A stretch of DNA of 12,507 nucleotides from a bacterium (GCA_023249935.1 JAHFBQ010000045.1:1-12507), one strand, 5' to 3'. Positions 1 to 7,462 are shown, numbered from the stretch's first letter. Notes: generated by a model from the sequence alone, not told the origin. Numbers and translations: made by a program.

Positions 1-2
1 GA

Positions 3-107
3 AAGATGAAAAGAAGTATACGAACTTTGAGAAAAAAAGCAAAACGAAATCGTAAAAAAAATGCAAAAAGATCAAATTTCTCGATTCGGCGCAGGATAAC
101 AGAGTAA
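3..107 (+). CDS. Possible C-terminal end of an upstream gene (partial)
   Basis: The frame starting at base 3 is open from the window edge to TAA at 105-107 and encodes a very basic tail rich in Lys and Arg, with almost no acidic residues until the final Glu. It ends 22 bp before the ATG at 130, a spacing that would fit an operon. A second frame starting at base 2 is also open from the edge but stops at 53-55, so I cannot be sure which is real. A 33-codon ORF starting with ATG at 6 is also possible. No function can be assigned. Confidence 0.3.
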   Translation, partial: KMKRSIRTLRKKAKRNRKKNAKRSNFSIRRRITE

Positions 108-129
108 ATTCAATTTGAGGGGGGAAACC

Positions 130-1233
130 ATGAAAAAACTTATACTGCTCTGCTCATTAATCATGAGCCAAAGCCTAGCCGCATTAATATCCGATGTTAC
201 CATTTTCGAGAAAAATACCGGTACCAAGCGGCAACTGGTCGTCGTATGCGGTGACCGCCACCACCTTGGCAGCTGGAGCGATAACACAACACAGTTTCTC
301 AGCTTTGCTCAAATAGCGACGCGCACAAAGCGCAAGTCGCTATTTCTCATTGAAAACCTATCCAGCCCAAATGCTCACTTCGATCGCCCGCAAGATCGCA
401 TCATTCTGCAGGCAAAAGAAAACTACGTCCTAAACAACTTAATGGCCAACTTCGGCAAACAGGACACACCAGAAATTACAAGCATCCTGCACTTCTTCGG
501 CTGTACAAAGAACTTTTATGCCAAACTCGGCTCATTTCTTAAACTACCACCAGCCACCGCAACAACGCTACACGCATTGCCCATGATCAACATTGATAAC
601 CGCCATCGCGAAGTTTATTACGGAGAATCGCTCATTGGTTGGCAGTTTGAACCATACAGCTCCCCTGAGGTACGCACCATTCAGCAGCAAGAAAGCCAAT
701 CTCTTACCCTCTTTGATCTTTTGGCGCCACAAGCCACCTTGAAAGAATACATGAACAAGAGCAGTAGCTGGCTGCGCAGCATATTTGAAGAAATATTGCA
801 GCGCCAAGAGAACCACAAAAAAACTCTCTTTCTCAACCTTAAGGTCTTACTTGGAATCGACGAGCTGACTGCTGCCTCAAAACCACTTGCCACCTTGGCT
901 GGCAATCGGCAACAAGAGCTGTACCGCTTCTTGCAAAAATCATCATTGCAACATATTTTTGCCGACATGATTGAAGCGAACGCGCTCTGGCACATCACCC
1001 GCGGTGAAGCTGATGTTGCTATTGTTTTGGCTGGTACTAACCATACAGGACACACCGAGGGCAATTTTATTAATCAACGCCCCGGCTTAGTCAAATATCT
1101 CGGCTGGCTCGGCTACAACGAGATAGATAGCATGCGCACCACCAATGGCGAGGTCAGACGCGATACACAAGCGGTTGCACGCCGCGTTCGTGATGAGGTC
1201 CCTAAGATGATTGAGAACAGGATCAGAAATTAG
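130..1233 (+). CDS. Exported protein with GDRHH and GTNH motifs, possibly TIKI/TraB/EreA-like
   Basis: This 367-residue protein starts with a Sec signal peptide (Lys-Lys, then a hydrophobic run, likely cleaved near residue 18), so it should be exported. The ATG at 130 is preferred over the TTG at 115 because a G-rich Shine-Dalgarno (GAGGGGGG, 117-124) lies just upstream of it and the signal peptide begins there. No family is certain. Three landmarks recall the TIKI/TraB/EreA/ChaN superfamily: a hydrophobic strand ending in GDRHH (41-45), a strand with Glu75 (LFLIEN), and a late hydrophobic strand ending in GTNH (302-305), about 65 residues before the C-terminus. In that superfamily an early GxxH, a Glu and a late His form the metal or active site. 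The assignment is inference from motif order only. The gene converges on the M48 protease gene and overlaps it by 4 bp. Confidence 0.85.
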   Translation: MKKLILLCSLIMSQSLAALISDVTIFEKNTGTKRQLVVVCGDRHHLGSWSDNTTQFLSFAQIATRTKRKSLFLIENLSSPNAHFDRPQDRIILQAKENYVLNNLMANFGKQDTPEITSILHFFGCTKNFYAKLGSFLKLPPATATTLHALPMINIDNRHREVYYGESLIGWQFEPYSSPEVRTIQQQESQSLTLFDLLAPQATLKEYMNKSSSWLRSIFEEILQRQENHKKTLFLNLKVLLGIDELTAASKPLATLAGNRQQELYRFLQKSSLQHIFADMIEANALWHITRGEADVAIVLAGTNHTGHTEGNFINQRPGLVKYLGWLGYNEIDSMRTTNGEVRRDTQAVARRVRDEVPKMIENRIRN

Positions 1234-2345
1234 TGGGCCGACACCGCTGCAATAAACGCATTACGATCCATTGGCACCGGATGCGTATTTTTAAAAGTAT
1301 TGAGATAGCTCGCCTTACGCTCCATCTCTAAACACATAGCGGCAATTTTTTCTTTCGACACACCAAAAACTTGGCTCGGCACTGTACATGCACGCTTAAG
1401 CGCCTGATAGACTTCAAAGTAAGCATCCTCGGCGCTACCAGTTCTTACGACTTTTTCGTCAGCCTGACGCAGTGCATTGTAGACCGCCGTAGCAACATAG
1501 GCGTGTGAAGATGCGCAGCCAAGCTCATCTAGATCAGGCACATCTATGATGACACGATTAACTGTTGCACGAATCACATCAAACATACGGCGCTTGTCTA
1601 TCATCACCTCTTTGAGGCTGTTAAAGGTATGCGCAGCAAGTGAAATCATATCAAGCGCCGTAATCAAATCTTTCCCATTGCGCAGCAGCTTGGCCGCAAA
1701 CAGATCAGCCTCATGCTCATGCCCCACCGCTTCTTCTTGATGTTCAAACACAATGTGCCCCACTTCATGACCGATGATAGCCGCAAGCAATGCCACACGA
1801 TCGCTGCGCCAGATAAAAAGCCGTACAAGCTCTACACCGATCACAATGTCGTTGATGGCGTTCTTCTCTACCTCTTTTTCTTGATTCACCAGTTCTCGAC
1901 GCACTTCACTACCATCTGGTCGGTAATACACTTTATACGTTTCCTTGATGGTGGTTTTTGTGTGCGTTGAACGCTGCGCTGCCGCGTTGTACTGCAAGCT
2001 GGTATCTCCCAACAACAGATGCACTCCTGGCTTGTTGATCCCTGCCCGACCAGCAACTAATGCCACCGCTTTGGTAACAAATTTTGACAACTTAGGCGCA
2101 ATGCCCTGCACCACGGCATCTTCAAGGTTTACTGTTTTATGGCCATACTGCCTACGCAAACGGGATAGCTCTTGATCGATTGCACCAGCAAAATTTTTGT
2201 TATCACTCGAAAAGTCAGGACGGTCAGCCTTAAAGTCGGCCAGTGCTTCACTTGCTGTTGAAAGCTGGTCTTGAGCCGGTTGATCGGCCACCACAAACCC
2301 TGATACCGCTGAGAAGACAAATATGAGCATAAGTATTTGTTTCAT
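1230..2345 (-). CDS. Exported M48-family zinc metalloprotease
   Basis: This 371-residue protein has an N-terminal signal peptide (likely cleaved after Ala20), so it acts in the periplasm or outside the cell. The zinc site is clear: HEVGH at 193-197 supplies two His ligands and the catalytic Glu194, and Glu210 in the E-H-E-A-D sequence (210-214) fits the third ligand in the ExxAD motif of M48 peptidases. The segment before HEVGH is hydrophobic, as in the family. Periplasmic M48 proteins such as BepA and LoiP act in outer-membrane protein quality control, and that is the most likely role class here. No TPR repeats are evident; the tail after the site is about 155 residues with a few cysteines. 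The start ATG is preceded by AGAAGGG about 10 bases upstream. A possible -10 (TATACT on this strand, 2393-2398) lies upstream but has no good -35. Confidence 0.92.
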   Translation of the reverse strand: MKQILMLIFVFSAVSGFVVADQPAQDQLSTASEALADFKADRPDFSSDNKNFAGAIDQELSRLRRQYGHKTVNLEDAVVQGIAPKLSKFVTKAVALVAGRAGINKPGVHLLLGDTSLQYNAAAQRSTHTKTTIKETYKVYYRPDGSEVRRELVNQEKEVEKNAINDIVIGVELVRLFIWRSDRVALLAAIIGHEVGHIVFEHQEEAVGHEHEADLFAAKLLRNGKDLITALDMISLAAHTFNSLKEVMIDKRRMFDVIRATVNRVIIDVPDLDELGCASSHAYVATAVYNALRQADEKVVRTGSAEDAYFEVYQALKRACTVPSQVFGVSKEKIAAMCLEMERKASYLNTFKNTHPVPMDRNAFIAAVSAH

Positions 2346-2426
2346 CGTTATTAAACCCTTCTAATGACGTGAACCCCAATAGCATTGGTAGAAGTATACA
2401 GGAAGGGTACAGCAAATCACCCCCAC

Positions 2427-2456
2427 TTGACAAAATCCCGCACAAATACTTATAAT
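2427..2456 (+). promoter_or_regulatory. Perfect-consensus sigma70 promoter
   Basis: TTGACA at 2427-2432 and TATAAT at 2451-2456 are separated by 18 bp. Both hexamers match the housekeeping consensus exactly. Predicted transcription starts near 2463, about 225 bases before the ABC transporter ATG and directly in front of a series of hairpins. So strong a promoter with such a long leader is typical of a stable RNA or a regulated 5' leader. Confidence 0.85.
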
Positions 2457-2462
2457 TCAAAG

Positions 2463-2662
2463 ATATTATTTTCAGGAACAACTCCTGAAATCTAGTGCCG
2501 ATAGGATGTATCGTGGTAATCACTATTGTAAGAATCGCCTAGCTACTCTTAGTAGCTTCATTAACGTAACGACCCTGCCCTGGCAGATATTGGTCTGTTG
2601 CTTTTTCTATGCCCCATGTTCATGTAACTGTTGATCCGGTGTAATACACCGGCAAATTTTTT
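2463..2662 (+). ncRNA. Candidate structured RNA or attenuating leader, unassigned
   Basis: No convincing protein is encoded here. Downstream of the consensus promoter the transcript would form, in order: hairpin 2470-2490 (8 bp, 5-nt loop); nested helices 2493-2497/2521-2525 and 2499-2503/2509-2513; hairpin 2541-2557 (7 bp, 3-nt loop); a long arm 2566-2601 (about 13 bp including one G-U, with two bulges); and a terminator-like hairpin 2636-2652 followed by six T. Promoter, helices and terminator together suggest either a free RNA of roughly 200 nt or a cis-acting leader of the ABC operon, since the terminator ends only 26 bases before that ATG. I saw none of the hallmark sequences of SRP RNA, RNase P RNA, tmRNA or T-box leaders. 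A 6S-like long rod is not evident either. Confidence 0.55.
2636..2662 (+). terminator. Intrinsic terminator or attenuator before the ABC operon
   Basis: A perfect 7-bp stem, CCGGTGT (2636-2642) with ACACCGG (2646-2652), closes an AAT triloop. After CAAA comes a run of six T (2657-2662). The four-base gap before the T-run makes it slightly imperfect. It would end the upstream RNA or attenuate the transporter genes. Confidence 0.6.
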
Positions 2663-2688
2663 CGCTTTTATATAAAAAAGGACCGCCT

Positions 2689-3432
2689 ATGACGGATTCC
2701 AAAAAGTTGCTCGTGCTCACGCACGTCGGCAAAAAGTATGGCGCACGTAAAGCGCTCGATGATGTATCAATAACTATTTATGAAGGAGAAATTCTTGGCT
2801 TACTCGGCGTCAACGGCGCAGGCAAAACCACTCTGTCATCCATCATCGCATCATTGATCCCAGCAACAAGTGGTGAAGTGTTGTATCAGGGTAAATCTAT
2901 TTATGATCAGCTGGCCGCCTACCGCCGCCTGATCGGCTACTGCCCACAGAAGCCAAATTTAAATGGCATGCTCACCACGCGGCAAAACCTTGAACGCGCG
3001 GCCGCTTACCACTTCATACCCAAAGCTGAGGCAACAGAGCGCATCAATAAACTGGTTGAGCAGTTCAACCTAGCCCAATATCAACATGAACCGCCAATGG
3101 TGCTCTCAGGTGGATACAAACAACGCGTAGTCATAGCACGTGCACTGCTGACCAATCCTAAGATCGTCATCCTTGACGAACCGACAGTTGGCCTCGACCC
3201 ACACATCAGACATCAGCTCTGGGAAATCATCCGCGAATTGAAGAAGCTGAATATAGCGGTGATCTTGACCACACACTACCTTGATGAGGCTGAAGTACTG
3301 TCTGATCGCATCTGCATCTTGGATCAAGGCAACATCAAGCTGATTGACACAGCAGAAAATCTCAAGACCGCTTACAACCAAAGCAATCTTGAGAGTGTTT
3401 TCCTACAAATTATGCAAGAGGAATCACGATGA
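2689..3432 (+). CDS. ABC transporter ATP-binding protein (ABC-2 type exporter)
   Basis: This 247-residue ATPase powers the permease encoded next. All nucleotide-binding motifs are intact: Walker A GVNGAGKTT (40-48), Q-loop Gln87, signature LSGGYKQ (139-145), Walker B IVILDE (159-164) and the H-loop His196 in TTHYLDEAE. The motif pattern and the single-domain size fit the CcmA/NodI/DrrA group that pairs with ABC-2 permeases to export lipids, polysaccharides or drugs; the substrate cannot be read from sequence. AAGGA at 2678-2682 lies 6 bases before the ATG. Its stop overlaps the permease start (ATGA, 3429-3432), so the two are probably translationally coupled. Transcription probably depends on the consensus promoter at 2427, through the terminator-like hairpin just upstream. 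Confidence 0.95.
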   Translation: MTDSKKLLVLTHVGKKYGARKALDDVSITIYEGEILGLLGVNGAGKTTLSSIIASLIPATSGEVLYQGKSIYDQLAAYRRLIGYCPQKPNLNGMLTTRQNLERAAAYHFIPKAEATERINKLVEQFNLAQYQHEPPMVLSGGYKQRVVIARALLTNPKIVILDEPTVGLDPHIRHQLWEIIRELKKLNIAVILTTHYLDEAEVLSDRICILDQGNIKLIDTAENLKTAYNQSNLESVFLQIMQEESR

Positions 3433-4211
3433 CATTATATTATTTGCAACTTATAAAAGAACTACTCATTACCGATTTTATCCTGCTCAAGCAGCGTATT
3501 TTTGGCAATGTTTTAAACACACTGATCTGGTCAACAAGCGTCACTCTTATATCCACCTACGTATTTCCGCTCCTGGGAATGAATACGCACTATGGCAGCA
3601 TGGTTCTCATTGGTATCATTGTTTCAACAGGCGTTTTTGAAACCTTTGGCAATGCTTCAATGATGGTATCAGACCTTGATGGAGAACGCACAATCAGCTA
3701 CCAACTAACATTGCCATTACCCGGCTGGATGTTGATGCTACAAAAAACAATCTCCTACGCCATCTTCAGTGCACTATTGACCTTAGCTATCTTACCAATG
3801 GGTAAGATTATTATGGGCGATCGATTACTGCTTAGCGCGATCACCCCAGGTAAGTTTATGATAGCCTTTATTGCCACACATCTTTTTTGTGGTACGTTCA
3901 GCTTAATCATGGCAGCGTACACGGCAAACATGGGGCTTATCTTAAACGTCTGGACGCGCTTTTTATTCCCGCTATGGTTTTTTGGCGGCTCACAATTTGA
4001 TTGGTACACACTTAAAGAGTTGTCGCCATGGCTTGCGTACATCAACCTGGCAAACCCTTTGACCTTCGTCTACGAAGCGATCAAGGGTGCATCATTGCCT
4101 AATGGTCAGTACTTACCGTTCTGGCCATGCATCGGTGCCGTAGCACTGTTTTCAGTTATATTCTTGTATACAGCACATAGAAAAATGCAGAAGCGGCTGG
4201 ATTATTTATAG
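3429..4211 (+). CDS. ABC-2 type transporter permease
   Basis: This 260-residue inner-membrane protein is the partner of the preceding ATPase. By eye it has about six hydrophobic segments: roughly 27-49, 58-76, 106-128, 142-166, 168-190 and 230-250. That is the usual plan and length of single-domain ABC-2 permeases. Polar stretches such as SDLDGERT (about residues 78-85) and the NLANPLTFVYEAIKG region before the last helix also resemble that family. It has no signal peptide, as expected. Its ATG overlaps the ATPase stop by 4 bp and a GAGGA sequence lies just upstream. The operon ends 5 bp later in a strong terminator. Substrate unknown. Confidence 0.93.
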   Translation: MTLYYLQLIKELLITDFILLKQRIFGNVLNTLIWSTSVTLISTYVFPLLGMNTHYGSMVLIGIIVSTGVFETFGNASMMVSDLDGERTISYQLTLPLPGWMLMLQKTISYAIFSALLTLAILPMGKIIMGDRLLLSAITPGKFMIAFIATHLFCGTFSLIMAAYTANMGLILNVWTRFLFPLWFFGGSQFDWYTLKELSPWLAYINLANPLTFVYEAIKGASLPNGQYLPFWPCIGAVALFSVIFLYTAHRKMQKRLDYL

Positions 4212-4215
4212 AGAT

Positions 4216-4254
4216 AAAAGAGGGCGGGAGTTTAATAAACTCCCGCCCTCTTTT
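4216..4254. terminator. Strong bidirectional intrinsic terminator
   Basis: An 18-bp uninterrupted inverted repeat (arms 4216-4233 and 4237-4254) with an AAT triloop, a GC-rich core and A4/T4 flanks. It lies between the stop of the plus-strand ABC operon (4211) and the stop of the minus-strand exported-protein cluster (4273), so it can end transcripts from both sides. Confidence 0.93.
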
Positions 4255-4272
4255 AGTTGGATACTACTCTTC

Positions 4273-5094
4273 TTACTCACCATCCTTACTAGAAATCGCT
4301 TCCACTTCCCCAATCAAGCGTCGCGCAGCATCAAAAAGCACCTTATCTGCTCCCGCATCTTCAACCATAATCATTTGCACAAGTTCATCTTGACCATCGG
4401 CAAAACCTGATAGCACATCAATCTTCCAATCATAAAATTCATCTCGAGCTGTTCTTATAGCATCAACACGCGTAGTAAAATCGCTTTTCACCGCCACCCC
4501 TGCAGCACAGGAATCTATCTTACTCGTACAAGCACAAAGCAATTGGTTCAGCTCTTTTTTTCTTGCCAGCAACGCCGCAGCTCTTTCCTGTATAGCATTT
4601 TGAGCGACAGCAGACACCTTTTCATCCGCTACCCGTCTAGACATACGTGATCCTGAAGAAACTAACCGTACAGGTGGCGTTGCGCCGCCATTGAGCTGTG
4701 CACCACCATCACCCATTCGCGCTAGAAGATCATCGGTTGGAGACTTCGTACCGCCTCTTTGCATATGAAGCCAATCAGTTGCTGGATATTGACCATCTGG
4801 TCTGGCTGCCGCGAACATAGTAGTAGAGTGCGGATGTGTCAATACTGCTGCGTGACCAGACGGTTCTGCATATTCATCCAATTGACACTGCCAAGCACAA
4901 AGATCGCCCATTACACTTTCCCGCTCACGCTGTAATCGAGCAATATCATCACCCTTTGCAGTGGCTAGCTCTTGGCCAAGAACTAGCAATACCTGCTGAC
5001 ATTTATCTATAGCACAAAGTACCTTTTGACGATCCATAGCATGCGTACTGCCAACAAAACTCACTAATAAAATAACACCTAGTTGCCGAATCAT
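4273..5094 (-). CDS. Exported hypothetical protein with two copies of a Cys-helical module
   Basis: I do not recognise a named family. The 273-residue product has a signal peptide (likely cleaved near residue 19, STHA). Its C-terminal part (about 170-270) aligns with the two genes upstream in the same operon: RKKE, then a Cys eight residues later, then KIDVL and a Gly-aromatic pair, then a helix ending in GEVE. The N-terminal stretch (about 31-63, beginning K-C-Q-Q) also aligns without gaps to the first half of that module, so the protein may hold a degenerate second copy. The middle (about 80-160) is Gly/Pro/Ser-rich and probably disordered. It is the last gene of a three-gene operon, coupled by a 4-bp ATGA overlap at 5091-5094 and ended by the terminator at 4216-4254. 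Confidence 0.85.
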   Translation of the reverse strand: MIRQLGVILLVSFVGSTHAMDRQKVLCAIDKCQQVLLVLGQELATAKGDDIARLQRERESVMGDLCAWQCQLDEYAEPSGHAAVLTHPHSTTMFAAARPDGQYPATDWLHMQRGGTKSPTDDLLARMGDGGAQLNGGATPPVRLVSSGSRMSRRVADEKVSAVAQNAIQERAAALLARKKELNQLLCACTSKIDSCAAGVAVKSDFTTRVDAIRTARDEFYDWKIDVLSGFADGQDELVQMIMVEDAGADKVLFDAARRLIGEVEAISSKDGE

Positions 5095-5705
5095 TGTTCT
5101 ATTGCCTCAGTCAAAGCCCGTATTTCTTCACACAGGTCTGCATCAAAACTCATATCATCCAGAATCGCTTTAACTCGATCATGCGTTTGGCTACTGTAGC
5201 CACGCAGCTCATCAAGCCGCCCACCATATATAGATGCGCAGGCTTGTTCTAATACCACAATCTCACAAGTCAGTTGCTCTTTATTTTCACACGCAGACTT
5301 CGCCAACACACCTGCACACTCAGCCAACATTCTTTTTGCGACTCCTAATCTTGACTCAATATCAATTATAGCAGCATCAATCAAGGATTGCGGCACAGAA
5401 TCAACCACTCCACTCAACGCATTCATTGACGATGGATCAACCGGTAACTTATCGACCTTAACATCAACAGAAGGCTTTCCTTTTTCACGCCGTTTTTTTC
5501 CCCCACCTGTGGACCGATTTTGACTTGTCGGTGATTGAGCACCAAGAACAGATTCTATCGTTGGAAACAGTGCATCATTATCCAAGGGAGCTTTCTCTTG
5601 CCTTGCACCTCCAAGTATAGATGCCCACGTAGACTTCTTACTCTGAGCGGCTTGAATACTGCCAATCAAACCAAATAGAATTATAGCTACTAGGTACTTG
5701 ATCAT
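5091..5705 (-). CDS. Exported hypothetical protein, Cys-helical module family
   Basis: This is a 204-residue protein with a signal peptide (likely cleaved near residue 19, SIQA). After a basic, Gly/Lys/Arg-rich linker (about 65-85) comes a helical C-terminal module clearly paralogous to the 5702-6148 product: a helix with Cys, EIVVL followed by Cys, SIYGG, R-L-D-E-L with a GY pair, a VKAILDD helix, then FDADLCEE and a final amphipathic helix. Four cysteines in the module could form disulfides outside the cytoplasm; this is inference. It is coupled to its neighbours by ATGA overlaps at 5702-5705 and 5091-5094. No function is known to me. Confidence 0.85.
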   Translation of the reverse strand: MIKYLVAIILFGLIGSIQAAQSKKSTWASILGGARQEKAPLDNDALFPTIESVLGAQSPTSQNRSTGGGKKRREKGKPSVDVKVDKLPVDPSSMNALSGVVDSVPQSLIDAAIIDIESRLGVAKRMLAECAGVLAKSACENKEQLTCEIVVLEQACASIYGGRLDELRGYSSQTHDRVKAILDDMSFDADLCEEIRALTEAIEQ

Positions 5706-6148
5706 GTTTTTCTACTTCCCGTCAAAGTTTCTACTTTTTCAACTAAACTCTGCACCTGCTCACATAACGTTGCATCAAATTCCACATCGCCAAGAATCGT
5801 TTCAACCTGTTTAGCCAATTCTTCGGTATAGCTACCCAGCACATCAATTTTGTTACCATACATAGAACGACAAGAGCTTTTCAATACTACAATTTCATCA
5901 GTTAACTCAGTTGCTGCAGATGCATTTAATGCTGTTAACAGTTTTTCGCATCGAGCAAGAATATCTTCAATTTCTTTTTTTCTACCTTCAAAATAACTCA
6001 GCGCCTGCGCAACTGCATCTTTCCTGTATTTCGCCGCCCTAAAAAAGCTCTTAAAAGCTGATGGCTCAATGGTATAAGTTCGAGCAGAAGCAAAAGCTCC
6101 ATCCACCATACAAACCAACAACGAAACAAGAATGATTATTACGCGCAT
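5702..6148 (-). CDS. Exported hypothetical protein, Cys-helical module family (shortest member)
   Basis: This 148-residue protein shows the module with least decoration. The signal peptide starts MRVIIILVS and ends VDGAFA (cleavage near 20). It is followed by a helix starting RKKE, Cys, EIVVL, Cys, SMYG, KIDVL with a GSY turn, a VETILGD helix, FDATLCEQ and a last helix with VEKVETL. The three cysteines match those of the next gene. A longer frame opens with TTG at 6166, but the ATG at 6148 begins directly at the signal peptide and is preferred; the Shine-Dalgarno there is weak (GAAAGA). First gene of the coupled trio, lying downstream of the terminator at 6192-6228. Function unknown. Confidence 0.83.
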   Translation of the reverse strand: MRVIIILVSLLVCMVDGAFASARTYTIEPSAFKSFFRAAKYRKDAVAQALSYFEGRKKEIEDILARCEKLLTALNASAATELTDEIVVLKSSCRSMYGNKIDVLGSYTEELAKQVETILGDVEFDATLCEQVQSLVEKVETLTGSRKT

Positions 6149-6191
6149 ACAAAAGTCTTTCGGCAATTGGATATTGACCTGTTAAACACAC

Positions 6192-6228
6192 AAAAAGAAC
6201 CGCGGGAAGTGTAATACAATTCCCGCGG
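6192..6228 (-). terminator. Intrinsic terminator of the 6258-6971 gene
   Basis: Arms CCGCGGGAA (6200-6208) and TTCCCGCGG (6220-6228) pair perfectly. After one mismatch, three more pairs close an AAT triloop (6213-6215). On the minus strand the stem is followed by a T-rich run (the A-run at 6192-6196). It lies 30 bp after the stop of the minus-strand gene. Confidence 0.88.
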
Positions 6229-6257
6229 CTTGCCAAATGACTTTCGCTTATTGAAGC

Positions 6258-6971
6258 TCAAATAGGAAAATGTATTGCATAGGAATCTTCAACCCATGCA
6301 CCATAAACTTTATCCAAGGAATAAAAGAGAGTCTCAAGCTGACCATACGCCGTATCAACTTGCTGCATCAACGGGTGGCTGTCAGGCAACACACGTTCTA
6401 CAGCGCTACTCTCCTCAAAAAACCGGTTGCAGTCAGCAGAAAACTGCAACCAAGTACACATCAAATCACGATCAATAAGATAACGCAGAATTCCAGAGTC
6501 TCTGTGTTTAATAAAAGAATTAGCCCGCTCAATCAATCGCTCTATTTCACAAGGAAGACCGCTCAATCTTTGCACTGCTTGCATAGCCCACACAGCTCGC
6601 TCTCTCTCTTCTTGCGCTCTCTCTTTTTTTCTTCTTAAATAATTTCTCAACGAGGCATCATAGTTTTCATCAGGTTCTTGAGCAAACTTCAGGTCACGTT
6701 GAGCTGCTCTACCACGACTTTGATTGCAGGCAAAAGTTCCAGCACGCTTTCCTATTCCTTCTAGATTCCCATCACGACTAGCCAATGCCCCGCCAAGCAA
6801 GTGTTGTGGCTCGCAACCGCCCACCACTGACTCCACAGATCGTTTTACCACTGCAGTTCCACTCGATTTTTTTCTTTCATGCCGACCTTGGCGATGAAAG
6901 CCGCCGCGCATTGCATAGAGATCATCACATGTTGCTACAAAAATGAGCGCTAAGAGCATCAGTACATGCAT
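6258..6971 (-). CDS. Exported hypothetical protein, W-x2-F core family
   Basis: This 237-residue protein begins with a signal peptide ending CDDLYA (cleavage near 20). The next stretch is basic and low in structure (about 21-100, with RRGK-type sequence and two Cys). A highly charged helix (RRKKERAQEERER, about 113-125) follows, then a helical C-terminal half. That half holds TWLQF, a Cys four residues on, a Pro, and a D-x2-Y-x2-LE-x-L helix, matching the 7590-8051 product. The signal peptide and the first mature residues also match that gene at DNA level (about 47 of 69 bases by hand count), which suggests a duplicated secretion leader. The Shine-Dalgarno is weak (AGAAAGA). Transcription may be shared with 7009-7380, 37 bp upstream. 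Function unknown. Confidence 0.82.
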   Translation of the reverse strand: MHVLMLLALIFVATCDDLYAMRGGFHRQGRHERKKSSGTAVVKRSVESVVGGCEPQHLLGGALASRDGNLEGIGKRAGTFACNQSRGRAAQRDLKFAQEPDENYDASLRNYLRRKKERAQEERERAVWAMQAVQRLSGLPCEIERLIERANSFIKHRDSGILRYLIDRDLMCTWLQFSADCNRFFEESSAVERVLPDSHPLMQQVDTAYGQLETLFYSLDKVYGAWVEDSYAIHFPI

Positions 6972-7008
6972 ATATAAAATCTTTCTGTTTTTATTTAGTG
7001 AATACTAC

Positions 7009-7380
7009 TTAGTTGTTTTCTGCTTCTATAACTTCAAGCTGAGACTTAAGGGATAAAATTTCAGCATCAATCGCTTGCAGCCGTTGTTGCTGAGCGGCAA
7101 CAAAGCTAGCATGTCTTTGGCGACGAGCTGGTGACATTGTACTAGTACAAAGAGAAGATGCAACTCGCAACGCATCTTCTACCTCAACTCTCTCTGTCTG
7201 TAATTTCAGAATAGCAAGTTGTTCTTCCGATGGCTGTTGTGAGCACATACCATGACACAACGCAGCCAAAAGAAAATCCTCTGGACTCATAACAACAAAC
7301 TTGCCCCCTTGTCTATCCGCCGCATAAGCTCCACTGCTCAAACCCAATGCCACAATAAGACCCATAACCAATTTATTCAT
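7009..7380 (-). CDS. Small exported protein with C-terminal coiled coil
   Basis: This 123-residue protein has a classic signal peptide ending SSGAYA (cleavage near 20). The mature part has a short hydrophobic segment with two cysteines (LCHGMC). Its last 45 residues form an amphipathic, Gln/Glu-rich helix with heptad-like leucines, so a coiled coil is likely. The ATG at 7380 is chosen over TTG at 7395 because AAAGG lies 7 bases before it and the signal peptide starts there. It does not carry the motifs of the two paralogous families around it. A good promoter lies upstream at 7434-7462. No function is recognised. Confidence 0.82.
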   Translation of the reverse strand: MNKLVMGLIVALGLSSGAYAADRQGGKFVVMSPEDFLLAALCHGMCSQQPSEEQLAILKLQTERVEVEDALRVASSLCTSTMSPARRQRHASFVAAQQQRLQAIDAEILSLKSQLEVIEAENN

Positions 7381-7433
7381 TGATAAACCTTTCAATACAT
7401 TTCATAACGAATTTAGTTTCACATCGAAAGGCA

Positions 7434-7462
7434 ATAATAATGAGCAATTAAAAAGTGATCAA
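7434..7462 (-). promoter_or_regulatory. Sigma70-type promoter for the 7380-6258 transcript
   Basis: On the minus strand TTGATC (7457-7462) and TATTAT (7434-7439) are separated by exactly 17 bp. The predicted start near 7427 leaves a leader of about 47 nt to the ATG at 7380. Confidence 0.55.

Noticed and set aside
681..1064. A 127-codon open frame on the minus strand inside the first plus-strand gene
   Set aside because: It is fully contained in a gene with a clear Shine-Dalgarno and signal peptide, and its own translation is Ser/Arg/Cys-rich with no domain-like pattern.
2248..2523. A 91-codon minus-strand frame crossing the intergenic region
   Set aside because: It overlaps the signal peptide of the M48 protease in another frame, runs through the consensus promoter and hairpins, and encodes no recognisable protein.
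2463..2662. Assignment of the structured RNA to SRP, RNase P, tmRNA, 6S or T-box families
   Set aside because: None of the conserved core sequences of these RNAs could be found, and the run of separate short hairpins does not resemble the 6S rod.
5702..6166. TTG start at 6166 for the first paralogue of the trio
   Set aside because: It would put six extra residues, including an Asp and a Cys, before a signal peptide that starts cleanly at the ATG at 6148.
6270..6638. A 122-codon plus-strand frame opposite the 6258-6971 gene
   Set aside because: No ribosome site, Ser/Leu-rich translation typical of an antisense shadow, and the minus frame has a signal peptide, paralogue and terminator.
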